Shown one piece after another: positions 30,514 through 39,937 of a DNA stretch of 47,190 nucleotides. The position numbers and the translations under genes are program-made. The notes under the pieces are model-generated. The model saw only the letters and a list, made by a program, of their open reading frames with translations. It was not told the DNA's origin and did no database searches. Position 1 is the stretch's first letter. The number at the start of each line of letters is the position of its first letter. The stretch comes from PVC group bacterium (GTDB lineage Bacteria; Omnitrophota; Gorgyraeia; B26-G9), in NCBI GenBank assembly GCA_024231215.1, contig JAAEQR010000193.1, positions 1 through 47,190 of the forward strand. The letters run 5' to 3'.

Positions 30514-30900
30514 ATGAATGTATTGCATGCAAAATTGAATTTCTCTTTTTTATGCGATTATGCTATGGTAAGCCGGGAAGGCAAGCTAAGCATGAACGGG
30601 ATTTTTGAAAATATAAATGTGCGTAAATTTCCTACCCATCATCCGTTGATGTTTGTGGTAGCTAATGTGGGTGGAGTTAATAATAAAGATAAATTTACCT
30701 GTGAACTTGTATCAGAAGAAAATTCTCAAACTAAGATGGCAGCAATTACAAGTGAAGTGGTAGTCGATCCTAATCGCAATTTTGGTTTTATTGGACAGTT
30801 TGTAAATGTGCGGTATGAAAAACCTGGTAAATATGAGCTAAAATTCTATATTGATAATAAAGAGATCGGTGTTCATAAGTTTCAGGTCAAACAAGTCTGA
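30514..30900 (+). CDS. Conserved small protein of unknown function (DUF6941-like)
   Basis: 128 residues. The pattern 'LNFSFLCDYAMVSREGKLSMNGIFENI' followed by 'FPTHHPLMFVV' and a beta-rich C-terminus ('GKYELKFYIDNKEIG') recalls small beta-sandwich proteins annotated as DUF6941. There is no signal peptide or transmembrane helix. It lies 8 bases after the PilZ gene. Its 3' end overlaps the convergent pabB-pabC gene by 14 bases. Confidence 0.6.
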   Translation: MNVLHAKLNFSFLCDYAMVSREGKLSMNGIFENINVRKFPTHHPLMFVVANVGGVNNKDKFTCELVSEENSQTKMAAITSEVVVDPNRNFGFIGQFVNVRYEKPGKYELKFYIDNKEIGVHKFQVKQV

Positions 30901-32737
30901 CTTTTACCATTCCCTGAACTGCGTTTGTGCAATATATTGCGTCTGCTTTTTGCAAATCCTTCTCAGTAAGTATCTTTTCTCTGGTTTTTTCGGGGTTTTG
31001 TTTTAAAAAATATTCCCGGAATGTGCCGGGTAATAATCCGCAGGAAATAGGTGGAGTGTAAAAAACACCTTTTTTCTTAATGAAAATATTTGAGATAGTT
31101 CCTTCAGTTATTTCGTTTTTTTTATTAAGGAAGATAACATCATGAAACCCCTGCTGTTTATATCGTCGGTATTGATTGTTATAGAGTCTGCGCCGGGTGG
31201 TTTTATGATAAAAGAATGTATTATCTGAGTGTATTGTGTGCGGTGATAGTATTACCTGCGGGGTATCTGTTTTTGCTGGTTTTACTAGAGGGGTAGATGC
31301 TATAGTGAGTGCGCCGTTTTTATGTAGTAAGAGTCGTATTTTATAATTTTTATCCTGAGATAATCTTTTTACTTTTTCCCGCAGTTGTTTTTTTAGGAGG
31401 TTTTTATTGTAAACAAAACCAAAAAAACCAGCTGATTTTTTTAAGCGTTTCAGATGAAAAGCTAAAAGAGGGAATCCTTCAGTTTCTGACCAGAGTATTG
31501 TTTCAATGAGCTTGAAGGTTGGCTGCTTTAAGAACTGTGCTTTTAATTTGCACTCACTGTATTCAGATTGTGCTTTGGAACTATACGTTATTCCGCTGCC
31601 GATACCCATCTCACCTTTATTTTTTTGTAATAATATTGTGCGTATAGCTACATTGAATACGGTTTTTCTCGTTGGACTTATGAACCCGATAGAACCGGTA
31701 TAGATATTTCTTTTTTCTTTCTCTATGTTTTTAATGATTTGCATGGTGTGTATCTTTGGTGCGCCGGTTATGGATCCGGAAGGAAAAATTCCGGAAAACA
31801 GCTGGTCCAGGGAAATATTTTTTTTAATTTTGCTGGTTACAGTAGATGTCATCTGGAGGAGTGTTTTGTATTCTTCTACGTTGAATATCTGAGAGGTTTT
31901 TACGCTGCCGGTTTTTGATATTTTTCCTAGATCATTACGCAAAAGATCAACGATCATGATATTTTCTGCTTTATTTTTCAGGTCATTTCTTAAATTATTT
32001 TTATTTATTTTATCTTCTTGTCGGGTTTTGCCTCTTTTGATTGTTCCCTTCATTGGTTTAACCGTTAAGTTGCAATTATTCTGTCTGAAAAATAATTCCG
32101 GAGAAAACGATAAAATATTAAAATCAGGATTACGGATAAAGGCACTGTAACTTACTGGTTGATTGTTACGCAGATCTTGGTATAAAGCAAAAGGAGAGCC
32201 TTTAAAATTGAATTTGTATTTCATCGTATGATTTACCTGATAAGTATCTCCGGCGCTTATAAGATGTTTAATTTTCTTTATATCATCAAGGTATTTACGA
32301 CGGGAGATATTTAAATGCAGATTTTTTATTTTATGTTTTGCTTTTTTCTGTAAAGATTGAGATATTGCAGTAAAATCAAAATTGTTATTTATAAACTTGC
32401 CGGTTGTATGATTAAATATCAGCGGCTTTTTAAATATACCCATCCAGAGCAGAGGGAATGTAGAGCGTGTTTTAGATAAAAAAATATCTTCAAAAGAGTA
32501 GCCGGCTTCATAGGATAAAAATCCGCTGGCATAATATCCTTCATCTATGATTTTTTGTAACTGTCTCAGACAGGATTTTATGTTTTGTGGTTCATGAGAG
32601 CTGATTATATCCAGAGGATCGGTAAAAACATAAGATAGGAAGTTATCCTTGTCAACCAGTCTTGTGTCAAGAAAGACAAAAGTTTCTTTGTCTTTCAGCG
32701 AGTTTAATATTAGATCTGAGGGAGATATTTTATTCAT
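30887..32737 (-). CDS. pabBC: Fused aminodeoxychorismate synthase component I / aminodeoxychorismate lyase (PabB-PabC)
   Basis: 616 residues. Residues 1 to about 380 are the chorismate-binding PabB domain ('PMKGTIKRGKTRQED', 'GSITGAPKIHTMQII', 'GIGSGITYSS'). Residues from about 390 onward are a class IV aminotransferase domain ('FPLLAFHLKRLKKS', 'VIFLNKKNEITEGTISNIFI'). Together they convert chorismate to p-aminobenzoate for folate, needing a PabA amidotransferase from elsewhere. The fusion is common in bacteria. Confidence 0.92.
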   Translation of the reverse strand: MNKISPSDLILNSLKDKETFVFLDTRLVDKDNFLSYVFTDPLDIISSHEPQNIKSCLRQLQKIIDEGYYASGFLSYEAGYSFEDIFLSKTRSTFPLLWMGIFKKPLIFNHTTGKFINNNFDFTAISQSLQKKAKHKIKNLHLNISRRKYLDDIKKIKHLISAGDTYQVNHTMKYKFNFKGSPFALYQDLRNNQPVSYSAFIRNPDFNILSFSPELFFRQNNCNLTVKPMKGTIKRGKTRQEDKINKNNLRNDLKNKAENIMIVDLLRNDLGKISKTGSVKTSQIFNVEEYKTLLQMTSTVTSKIKKNISLDQLFSGIFPSGSITGAPKIHTMQIIKNIEKEKRNIYTGSIGFISPTRKTVFNVAIRTILLQKNKGEMGIGSGITYSSKAQSEYSECKLKAQFLKQPTFKLIETILWSETEGFPLLAFHLKRLKKSAGFFGFVYNKNLLKKQLREKVKRLSQDKNYKIRLLLHKNGALTIASTPLVKPAKTDTPQVILSPHTIHSDNTFFYHKTTRRRLYNNQYRRYKQQGFHDVIFLNKKNEITEGTISNIFIKKKGVFYTPPISCGLLPGTFREYFLKQNPEKTREKILTEKDLQKADAIYCTNAVQGMVKVRLV

Positions 32738-32744
32738 TATTAAT

Positions 32745-32777
32745 AGAAAAAACCATCCAAACGAATCTGGATGGTTA
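32745..32777 (-). terminator. Intrinsic terminator after the small membrane-protein gene
   Basis: On the minus strand AACCATCCA-gattcgtt-TGGATGGTT is followed by TTTTTCT. It ends transcription of the 32810-33100 gene just before pabBC. Confidence 0.8.
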
Positions 32778-32809
32778 CTATTCGGGGTAACCTGGGCATA
32801 ATTCGTAAT

Positions 32810-33100
32810 TTAAACAGAAAACATCTTAGTTTCGCTTATTAGTCCGTTTCGGGCTTTTTGATACTTCCAGAGAGAAAGACCGTTGTTGTATATTATGCCA
32901 AAGCCTGTTTTTGCAGATGCTCCCTGAGTTATAAGTAAGGCGTAGCCGTATTCATCAAAGTCTACATCGATATTTAACATTGCTGAAGTAACTGTGAGGA
33001 CAGTCATAACACTCACACAGCAAAGGATAATTAACATGGAAAACATTGCAAGTGCTAATAAATCCAATGGGGTTGTTGAAATAGATATTTCGCGAAACAT
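32810..33100 (-). CDS. Small single-pass membrane protein, unknown function
   Basis: 96 residues with a hydrophobic segment at about 12-40 ('LLALAMFSMLIILCCVSVMTVLTV') and a mixed C-terminal half with Gly-Ala-Ser and aromatic residues. CAAGGAGC precedes the ATG, and TTGCAT-N17-TATTCT lies upstream on the minus strand. A terminator follows. I do not recognise the family; the N-terminal helix resembles a class III signal or anchor but no cleavage motif is clear. Confidence 0.6.
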   Translation of the reverse strand: MFREISISTTPLDLLALAMFSMLIILCCVSVMTVLTVTSAMLNIDVDFDEYGYALLITQGASAKTGFGIIYNNGLSLWKYQKARNGLISETKMFSV

Positions 33101-33218
33101 ATAATGCTCCTTGTCGTCATTAAATTATCAAGTAAAGAATAGCATGAAATCACAAGGAATGCAAATTTCTTTTCAATATTGTTATCCTGGTGTACAATAG
33201 TATAATATAAAATAAAAA

Positions 33219-33247
33219 TTGACATTATTAATAAAAAACACTAGAAT
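33219..33247 (+). promoter_or_regulatory. Promoter of the first CBS/antiporter pair
   Basis: TTGACA (33219-33224), a 17-nt spacer and TAGAAT (33242-33247), with GAGGTGG just before the ATG at 33289. Confidence 0.8.
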
Positions 33248-33288
33248 TGGTAGATTAAATTCTAGGTTGGAAAACAAAGAGGTGGTAA

Positions 33289-33762
33289 ATGCAGGTAAAA
33301 GACATAATGCAGACAAAGGTGATATCAGTTACCAGGGGGACAAATCTGGCGCAGCTACTTGGATTATTCAAGGATTTTCACAGTTTTCCGGTGGTGCCGG
33401 TGGTAGATGAAAATCAGGTGTTGATCGGTATTGTACGAATGCGTAATTTATTTGATGTGTTTAAACCGCATCATCAGGAGATCCTGATGCGTAATCCGTT
33501 ATCCATGTTAAGCCATGAGCCTACAGATATATTTGATATAGATATCGAAGAGGGTATGGGTTTTTTGGTGATTGTTGCAGATATTATGGATCAGAAGATA
33601 GTGAAGGTGAAGGAGAGTCAGAGTTTAAAAGATGCGTATGATCTGATGCAGCTTCATAGCCGTGATGCAATACCCGTGGTAAATGCAGAAAAGCAATTAG
33701 TGGGTATTATCAGTATATTTGATATTTTAATGCAAATTTTCAGGGAAAAAGGTGTTGCTTAA
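33289..33762 (+). CDS. Two-CBS-domain regulator, copy 1
   Basis: 157 residues forming a Bateman pair: CBS 1 from 'MQTKVISVTRGTNLAQLLGLF' and CBS 2 from 'IVKVKESQSLKDAYDLMQ' to 'LVGIISIFDILMQIF'. CBS pairs bind adenine nucleotides and gate partner proteins. The gene ends 2 bases before a CPA2 antiporter, so it probably encodes a detached regulatory subunit. It differs from copy 2 at only about ten of 157 residues. Confidence 0.9.
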   Translation: MQVKDIMQTKVISVTRGTNLAQLLGLFKDFHSFPVVPVVDENQVLIGIVRMRNLFDVFKPHHQEILMRNPLSMLSHEPTDIFDIDIEEGMGFLVIVADIMDQKIVKVKESQSLKDAYDLMQLHSRDAIPVVNAEKQLVGIISIFDILMQIFREKGVA

Positions 33763-33764
33763 AC

Positions 33765-34931
33765 ATGAATACTATATTAGGAATTGGATTTATTCTTATT
33801 GTCGGGCTTTTCTCGGCTAAGGCTGCAGAAAAGATTAAGACCCCGGCAATTACAGCGTATCTGGTGATCGGGATTGTGATCGGGCCTTGCGTGTTAAATT
33901 TTATGCCGGATAATATTATAAATATCTCAGGGATTATTTCGAATGTAGCTTTGAGTTTGATTGCCTTTAGTATCGGGCAGAATTTTTCTAAACGAACATT
34001 TCAGCAGGTGGGTAAGCAGGTGTTATGGATATCTATCCTGGAGGCTTTGGGAGCTTGGTTTGTTACGGTTACGGCATTGCTTTGTTTTAATGTTCCCGGA
34101 TATATGGCACTTGTTTTTGGTGCTATAGCTGCAGCTAGTGCCCCGGCAGCAATTATTATGGTTGTACGTCAATATAAAGCAAGAGGCAAATTTGTAGATA
34201 CTTTAATGGGCGTTGTTGCGCTTGATGATGCTTGGGGGTTGATCATTTTTTCTATTTCCCTGGCAGTGTCCAAAGCTATGTATCTTCATCTTTCGACAAG
34301 TATGGTTAGTGTTGTGCTGAAAGCTTTGCTGGAAATATGCGGTTCTTTTCTTCTCGGCGGCATTGCCGGAATACTTCTAAGTTATATTGGTCGATTAATA
34401 AAGAATAAAACCGAATTGCTTATTTATACTTTGGGGATTATTTTTATTACAACCGGTCTTGCTTTACATTTTCATGTATCTGTTCTTTTAAGCTGTATGT
34501 TCTTAGCGGCAGTTGTTGTTAATCTGAATAATGAAAGTTTCAAATACTTTGATGTTTTAGGTGATGTTGACTGGCCGATATATCTGATCTTTTTTGTGTT
34601 GGCTGGTGCCAGTTTAGAAATAGCGTTATTGGCAAAAATAGGTTTTATCGGAATTGTATATCTTGTGTTCAGAGTTATTGGAAAGTTTGCGGGGACATAT
34701 TTCGGAGCAAAGATTTCAAATGCAGATAGTGATGTGAGCAAGTATTTAAGTCTTGGTCTTATGCCCCAGGCGGGGGTTGCTTTGGGTATGGCTTTAATCG
34801 CTAAAGATCAGTTTCCGGAAGTAGGTGGCCTTATTTTTACGACTGTGGCAGCTACAACTGTGGTATATGAAATAATCGGTCCGTTTTTTGTAAAAGTAGC
34901 TTTGCAAAAAACCAATCAGATTCATGCCTAA
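33765..34931 (+). CDS. CPA2-family Na+(K+)/H+ antiporter, copy 1
   Basis: 388 residues, about 12 transmembrane helices. The 'AEKIKTPAITAYLVIGIVIGP' start and 'VVALDDAWGLIIFSI' segment with the acidic transport site are typical of KefB/NapA-like exchangers. There is no TrkA/RCK domain, unlike Kef; the CBS protein encoded just upstream may replace it as nucleotide sensor. Which cation is exchanged is unknown. It pairs with a diverged copy at 35477. Confidence 0.9.
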   Translation: MNTILGIGFILIVGLFSAKAAEKIKTPAITAYLVIGIVIGPCVLNFMPDNIINISGIISNVALSLIAFSIGQNFSKRTFQQVGKQVLWISILEALGAWFVTVTALLCFNVPGYMALVFGAIAAASAPAAIIMVVRQYKARGKFVDTLMGVVALDDAWGLIIFSISLAVSKAMYLHLSTSMVSVVLKALLEICGSFLLGGIAGILLSYIGRLIKNKTELLIYTLGIIFITTGLALHFHVSVLLSCMFLAAVVVNLNNESFKYFDVLGDVDWPIYLIFFVLAGASLEIALLAKIGFIGIVYLVFRVIGKFAGTYFGAKISNADSDVSKYLSLGLMPQAGVALGMALIAKDQFPEVGGLIFTTVAATTVVYEIIGPFFVKVALQKTNQIHA

Positions 34932-34999
34932 TTTTCAATTCAGTATATTGTTTGTAATTTGGTGCTTGGGGTTTGGGGTTTTGACAGAGGGGGGTGGAG

Positions 35000-35473
35000 T
35001 TGCAGATAAAAGAGGTTATGCAGACAAAGGTGATATCAGTTACCAAGGGAACAAACCTGGCGCAGCTACTTGGGTTATTTAAAGATTTTCATAGTTTCCC
35101 GGTGGTGCCGGTAGTAGATGAAAATCAGGTGTTGATCGGTATTGTACGAATGCGTAATTTATTTGATGTGTTTAAACCGCATCATCAGGAGATCCTGATG
35201 CGTAATCCGTTATCCATGTTAAGCCATGAGCCTACTGATATATTTGATAGAGATATCGAAGAGGGGATGGGGTTTTTGGTGATTGCCGCAGATATTATGG
35301 ATCAGAAGATAGTGAAAGTGAAGGAGAGTTATAGTTTAAAAGATGCATATGATTTGATGCAGCTTCACAGTCGAGATGCAATCCCCGTGGTAAATGCAGA
35401 AAAGCAATTAGTAGGTATTATAAGTGTGTTTGATATTTTAATGCAGATCTTTAGTGAAAAAGGAGTATCATAA
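35000..35473 (+). CDS. Two-CBS-domain regulator, copy 2
   Basis: 157 residues if started at TTG 35000, the codon that aligns with the ATG of copy 1; GTG 34994 would add MEL-type residues. A G-rich ribosome-binding site (GGGGGGTGGAG) lies just upstream and TTGACA is at 34981. The sequence is almost the same as copy 1, including 122 identical bases (33403-33524 against 35114-35235). It ends 3 bases before the second antiporter. Confidence 0.88.
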   Translation: MQIKEVMQTKVISVTKGTNLAQLLGLFKDFHSFPVVPVVDENQVLIGIVRMRNLFDVFKPHHQEILMRNPLSMLSHEPTDIFDRDIEEGMGFLVIAADIMDQKIVKVKESYSLKDAYDLMQLHSRDAIPVVNAEKQLVGIISVFDILMQIFSEKGVS

Positions 35474-35476
35474 CGC

Positions 35477-36646
35477 ATGAATGTCCTGTTAGGACTAAGT
35501 TTGATTTTTTTGCTTGGACTTTTTGCTTCTAAACTCGCAGAAAAGATCAAGACTCCGGCAATTACAGCCTATATTGTGATCGGTATCCTGATCGGTCCTT
35601 ATGCTCTTCATTTTGTACCTAAAAGTGTTTTAAATGTCTCCGGATTTATTTCAAATTTGGCTTTAAGTTTCATTGCTTTTAGTATCGGCCAGAATTTTTC
35701 GCGCCAGGTTTTTCGGCAGATAGGCCGGCAGGTATTATGGATTTCTGCGTTGGCAGCATTTGGCGCGTGGTTATTTGTTGTCCTGGGGTTAAAAATTATC
35801 GGAATGCCTACCTATGTGGCGTTGATTTTCGGTGCGATTGCTACAGCTACGGCGCCGGCAGCTTTGATTATGATAGTCAGGCAGTATAAAGCTCGCGGGA
35901 AATTCACGGAAATATTGATGGGAGTTGTAGCGATTGATGATGCCTGGGGTCTTATTGTGTTTTCAGTATGCCTAGCCTTTGCTCGCAAAATACACTTTAA
36001 TCATGTCTTAAGTATATCCCAAGTGATAAAGGCATCTTTATTGGAAATAGGTGGTTCTTTCTTATTAGGTATTTTTACCGGAATGATTTTTAAGGTGCTA
36101 TCCAGACACATAAGAAATCCAAGGGATCTGTTGATCTTTACAATGGGGCTTATTTTGCTGACTGCGGGATTGGCTTTGCATTTTCATTTATCGGTGTTGC
36201 TTGCCTGTATGGTTCTGGCTGGAGTCATTGTTAATTTTCATAAAGAAAGTTTTCGTTTTTTTGAAGTCATGCAGAGCATTGATTGGCCGATATATTTATT
36301 GTTTTTTGTTCTTGCCGGAGCTAATCTTGAAATCGAACTCTTGGCAAAGGTTAGCGGCATCGGAGCTATGTATTTAATTATGAGAATAGCGGGTAAGATT
36401 ATAGGTACTTATTTTGGAGCAATGATTGCCGGGGCGGACAATGATGTTAAGAATTATCTTGGGGTAGCACAAATGCCTCAAGCTGGTGTGGCTTTAGGTA
36501 TGGCCTTGATCGCAAAGAGTACCTTTCCTGAATTAGGAAGCACAATTTTTACTGCAGTAGCGGCGACTACGATTATCTATGAAATTATAGGTCCTTATTT
36601 TGTAAAATATGCGTTGCAAAAGGCCGGGCAAATTCAGGGAGAGTAG
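35477..36646 (+). CDS. CPA2-family Na+(K+)/H+ antiporter, copy 2
   Basis: 389 residues, same fold as copy 1 with 'AEKIKTPAITAYIVIGILIGP' and 'VVAIDDAWGLIVFSV'. By eye roughly 60% of residues match copy 1, far less than the paired CBS proteins. The downstream deaminase starts 4 bases after the stop. The pair may form a different exchanger or a heterodimer partner. Confidence 0.9.
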   Translation: MNVLLGLSLIFLLGLFASKLAEKIKTPAITAYIVIGILIGPYALHFVPKSVLNVSGFISNLALSFIAFSIGQNFSRQVFRQIGRQVLWISALAAFGAWLFVVLGLKIIGMPTYVALIFGAIATATAPAALIMIVRQYKARGKFTEILMGVVAIDDAWGLIVFSVCLAFARKIHFNHVLSISQVIKASLLEIGGSFLLGIFTGMIFKVLSRHIRNPRDLLIFTMGLILLTAGLALHFHLSVLLACMVLAGVIVNFHKESFRFFEVMQSIDWPIYLLFFVLAGANLEIELLAKVSGIGAMYLIMRIAGKIIGTYFGAMIAGADNDVKNYLGVAQMPQAGVALGMALIAKSTFPELGSTIFTAVAATTIIYEIIGPYFVKYALQKAGQIQGE

Positions 36647-36650
36647 AAGT

Positions 36651-37130
36651 ATGGAAAATAATTTACATGAAAAATATATGAAAATTGCGATCAAAGAAGC
36701 GGAGGAAAATCTGGAAAAGCCAGATGGCGGACCGTTTGGAGCTTGTATTGTAAAAAATGACAAGGTGATTTCGGTTGCCAGGAATATGGTTTTAAGCAGC
36801 GATGCAACTGCGCATGCAGAGGTAAATGCCATACGTCTTGCCTCTGAAAAATTAGGTAAATATAATCTTTCCGGTTGTACTATATATTCTACTACAGAAC
36901 CCTGTCCAATGTGTTTTTCAGCTATTCACTGGGCAAAGATCGATAAAGTGTTTTTCGGGACAAATATCGGCGATGTGAAAAGACTTGGTTTTAATGAATT
37001 GACGATACCGGTCTTTGCTATGAAAAAGATGGGCAAGAGCAAGGTGAAATTGCATGGGAATTTACTACTTGTGGAGTGTCGTGAGTTGCTTAATAAGTGG
37101 AAAGGTCTGAAGAAAAGAGTGGTTTACTGA
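36651..37130 (+). CDS. Guanine-deaminase-like nucleobase/nucleoside deaminase
   Basis: 159 residues from ATG 36651. The zinc-dependent deaminase motifs are 'TAHAEVNAIR' (catalytic His-Ala-Glu) and 'TEPCPMCFSAIHWAKI' (two Cys). 'GGPFGACIVKND' and the C-terminal extension match small guanine deaminases (GuaD-type, about 155 residues) better than TadA. Cytoplasmic. It follows the antiporter closely but a functional link is not evident. Confidence 0.85.
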   Translation: MENNLHEKYMKIAIKEAEENLEKPDGGPFGACIVKNDKVISVARNMVLSSDATAHAEVNAIRLASEKLGKYNLSGCTIYSTTEPCPMCFSAIHWAKIDKVFFGTNIGDVKRLGFNELTIPVFAMKKMGKSKVKLHGNLLLVECRELLNKWKGLKKRVVY

Positions 37131-37202
37131 TTATCTTCACTTTATTTTTAATTTTTTGTCCTCTCTAGATGATTGTTTTTAAAGACAAAATTCCCGTCCT
37201 TA

Positions 37203-37231
37203 TTGAAAAACTACCATATGTAATGTATACT
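37203..37231 (+). promoter_or_regulatory. Promoter of the large JAMM-motif protein gene
   Basis: TTGAAA (37203-37208), a 17-nt spacer and TATACT (37226-37231), about 76 bases upstream of the ATG. Confidence 0.6.
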
Positions 37232-37307
37232 TTAGCATGCTGTTTTAAGAAGTATTTTGTGAAGATTAATGTATTTTTCATAACATATTTATATTAAGTG
37301 ACTTAAG

Positions 37308-39920
37308 ATGAAAAAACATAAAATCATTATTAAAGTTTTAGCCATTTTTATAATTCAGCTACTTTTATTCCAAAAAGTAGGATTGATAGATAATGTCCAG
37401 CATTTTTCTCCTTCCGGTATTTGTGCTCAAAATATGCTAGCTCCAAAATTAACCCTGGATGAAGAGATACTGCAAGAAGCTTTTTCTAAATTCAATCAGA
37501 AGAATCAGTTAGGATATAATCCACGTGGGCATATTATCTATGAAAGGAGTTTTAAAGAAAGAAGCATCTTTTGGGCTTCACTGGTTGTTGCAGGAATTAT
37601 TCATGTGCTATTTTTTATGGGTTCAAATATGATGGGGAATAAGCCCATAGAGATTACAAAGCAAGTTGATAAACAGATAGTTGTGGAAAAAGATAATAGT
37701 ATAGAGCATAGCTCTGCAAATGTTATCAAAGCTAAGCCAGAGGCGAAAGAAGCAATTCAAGAGCTAGAAAATTATGATGGGGATCCGAAAAACTATTTTG
37801 AGGCAAAATATAATGCTAACAATATCGTAAAACAAATGAATGAATTAGGTGTTGATGAAAAAAATGTAGTTGATGGAATAATTCAGATATTAGGCCGGGC
37901 TGGAAAAAAAGGGGGTTTATTTGCCAACGATCAACTTATTGAAATAGCAAAGAAGTGGCCGGATTCAAAAAATTTGGCAATAGGTGCGGTAATAGAATCT
38001 TTGGTAGAAAGTGAAGAGGAAAATAGGTATTTAATATTTAGAGAAAATCAGTTGAAGTTTATATCTGAGGAAGCTGGTGAGGCGTCGGCTAAGAAATTAG
38101 CAGAGTATATAGATAAATATATTAGACATCCGAAAGAGCAAATTTATTATATGGGAGATATTCCCCTTATAATTGGCCCGGAGGTTACAGAAGAAATGCT
38201 TATAAGATCGGTAAAGTTATTAACAGATATAGGACCAAAAGCTGGAAATGAAAAAACTGTAAATTCACTTGTAAGGCTTCAGAAAGAGATATTAGCAGGT
38301 AATTTGGTATTTTCGTCTCATAAAGGCTTTGTATCTTATGAAGGATTTTTACCAGATATTGAAGCCGCATTGGTTGCTATAGGGGGTAATGAAGTTATTC
38401 GTACTCAGATCGAACTATGGATGACCATCAAGTCTTCTGGTAACAACAATATACATGTGGATTCCGAACTAAGTCCGGGAAGAGTATTAGACAAGATGAT
38501 GCGGCAAGCAACTGACTATTTGTTGTTAGAGGGAAAAAATAAAAAATATATTCATTCTTTTTTGAGGAGTTTTGGGGGTAATAATAGCCTTGCGTTAGTA
38601 GTAGTCAGGACTTTGCCAGACTATTCTAATATTAATGAGTATGAGCGCGATTTCGAGGGGATAGAAGAATATACTTATCTTCTGGAGCGTGGGTTGGGGC
38701 GTCCGGCAGGAGTTCTTAAAAGGCTCTACGACTTACATCTCTTTGAGAATAGTAGAGAGGGAAATCCTGTTTTTGAAAATGAGAAATTAGAAGAAGCTAT
38801 AATTAAGTATTTATTTGTAGACGATGAAAAAGAAAGTAGAAACGCTGCTGAAGTTTTGGGTTTTTATAATTCTGAAAAAAGTTTTGATGCTTTAAAAAAA
38901 ATGGTCCTGAATTATAAGGGATTTGTTCCTAAGTATCCCACACATGTTCCGAGGAATTATGCGGCTGCAGCTTATTCTTTAGTTTTAAGGGGAGGCTTGG
39001 ATAAGTTGGATCCAAATTTTATTAAGAGTGAGTTGCTTTTGAATAAATGGGCGATTATTCGTAATGAAACAGTTTCGGCTTTAAAAAGTCTTGCAAGCAA
39101 AGAAGGTATTAGCGCCTATGATAAGAAAAAATTATTGGATTTGTTATTGGGAGTATTTGACACAGAGCATGAATCGCAGGTACTATTTGCAGCCAAGGAT
39201 GGTATAAAGACTTTGGTAGGTTCTGAAAAAGAACAGGAAACAATAATTAATTTTTTAAATAATAATGGCATAATTAAGGAACCACAAATTGTTAATTTGG
39301 CTGTTGAAAATACGGGAGCTTTTAAGAGCAGATTTGAGGAAGCCCCGGAGAATTCAGTATACAAGTTGGATATATCTAATTTAAATGATATTAATAAATT
39401 AGTAGAGTTAATATTTTCTCTGAGTAAAATTGATTCTGAATTTCGGTTTTTTATGGTTGATTCTCCTAAAAGTAAATTAGAATTATATATAATAAAAGGG
39501 GATGAAACGTCTGTATCGTCTTTTTTTCAGTTGCATAAAAGCATGTTACATGTTAGCAGTCGAATAGTTTTTGATCTGCATACACATGGGCATAGTTCTG
39601 CTACTCCTTCTGTGGAAGACGGTTTTGTTGCGTTGCGAACAATCAAAGAAAGCAAGATTGGTGGTGTTACTAGATTTTTTATTTTGGGCAATGGAGGGCG
39701 TGAGGGTCGGGAATATTTTCCTACGGAAGAAGGGAACTTGTTAGCGCTTAACTACCCACCTAAATCCAGAGATATTACTTCGGAGGAATTGATAAATATA
39801 ATGCGGGAAATCTCATTTTCTGTTAATAATGAGGTTAATTCTCTCCAGTTACAGCAACATGAAGGTGATTCTATTCACTTAAATATGTATTTGGAAAGCA
39901 TTATTGGACAATCGATTTGA
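37308..39920 (+). CDS. Large membrane-anchored protein with C-terminal JAMM-like metal motif
   Basis: 870 residues. The N-terminal hydrophobic segment (about 6-24) is followed by 'CAQNMLAPKLTLDEEI', a style I associate with Omnitrophota proteins. A second hydrophobic helix lies at about 87-106. A long helical region with HEAT-like repeats spans most of the rest. Near the C-terminus 'DLHTHGHSSATPSVED' (His758, His760, Ser768, Asp771) fits the JAMM pattern HxHx7SxxD of Zn metallo-isopeptidases (MPN/JAB). No E1/E2-like or ubiquitin-like genes are nearby. The activity and target are unknown. Confidence 0.75.
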   Translation: MKKHKIIIKVLAIFIIQLLLFQKVGLIDNVQHFSPSGICAQNMLAPKLTLDEEILQEAFSKFNQKNQLGYNPRGHIIYERSFKERSIFWASLVVAGIIHVLFFMGSNMMGNKPIEITKQVDKQIVVEKDNSIEHSSANVIKAKPEAKEAIQELENYDGDPKNYFEAKYNANNIVKQMNELGVDEKNVVDGIIQILGRAGKKGGLFANDQLIEIAKKWPDSKNLAIGAVIESLVESEEENRYLIFRENQLKFISEEAGEASAKKLAEYIDKYIRHPKEQIYYMGDIPLIIGPEVTEEMLIRSVKLLTDIGPKAGNEKTVNSLVRLQKEILAGNLVFSSHKGFVSYEGFLPDIEAALVAIGGNEVIRTQIELWMTIKSSGNNNIHVDSELSPGRVLDKMMRQATDYLLLEGKNKKYIHSFLRSFGGNNSLALVVVRTLPDYSNINEYERDFEGIEEYTYLLERGLGRPAGVLKRLYDLHLFENSREGNPVFENEKLEEAIIKYLFVDDEKESRNAAEVLGFYNSEKSFDALKKMVLNYKGFVPKYPTHVPRNYAAAAYSLVLRGGLDKLDPNFIKSELLLNKWAIIRNETVSALKSLASKEGISAYDKKKLLDLLLGVFDTEHESQVLFAAKDGIKTLVGSEKEQETIINFLNNNGIIKEPQIVNLAVENTGAFKSRFEEAPENSVYKLDISNLNDINKLVELIFSLSKIDSEFRFFMVDSPKSKLELYIIKGDETSVSSFFQLHKSMLHVSSRIVFDLHTHGHSSATPSVEDGFVALRTIKESKIGGVTRFFILGNGGREGREYFPTEEGNLLALNYPPKSRDITSEELINIMREISFSVNNEVNSLQLQQHEGDSIHLNMYLESIIGQSI

Positions 39921-39937
39921 TGAAGGGATAGGATGGT

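Noticed and set aside
33219..36646. Assembly duplication of the CBS/antiporter unit
   Set aside because: The two antiporters differ throughout and the intergenic sequences differ, so the duplication is genuine; only the CBS tract could be questioned.
37308..39920. Bacterial ubiquitin-like tagging operon
   Set aside because: Only the JAMM motif is present; no E1, E2 or ubiquitin-like gene lies in the flanks.
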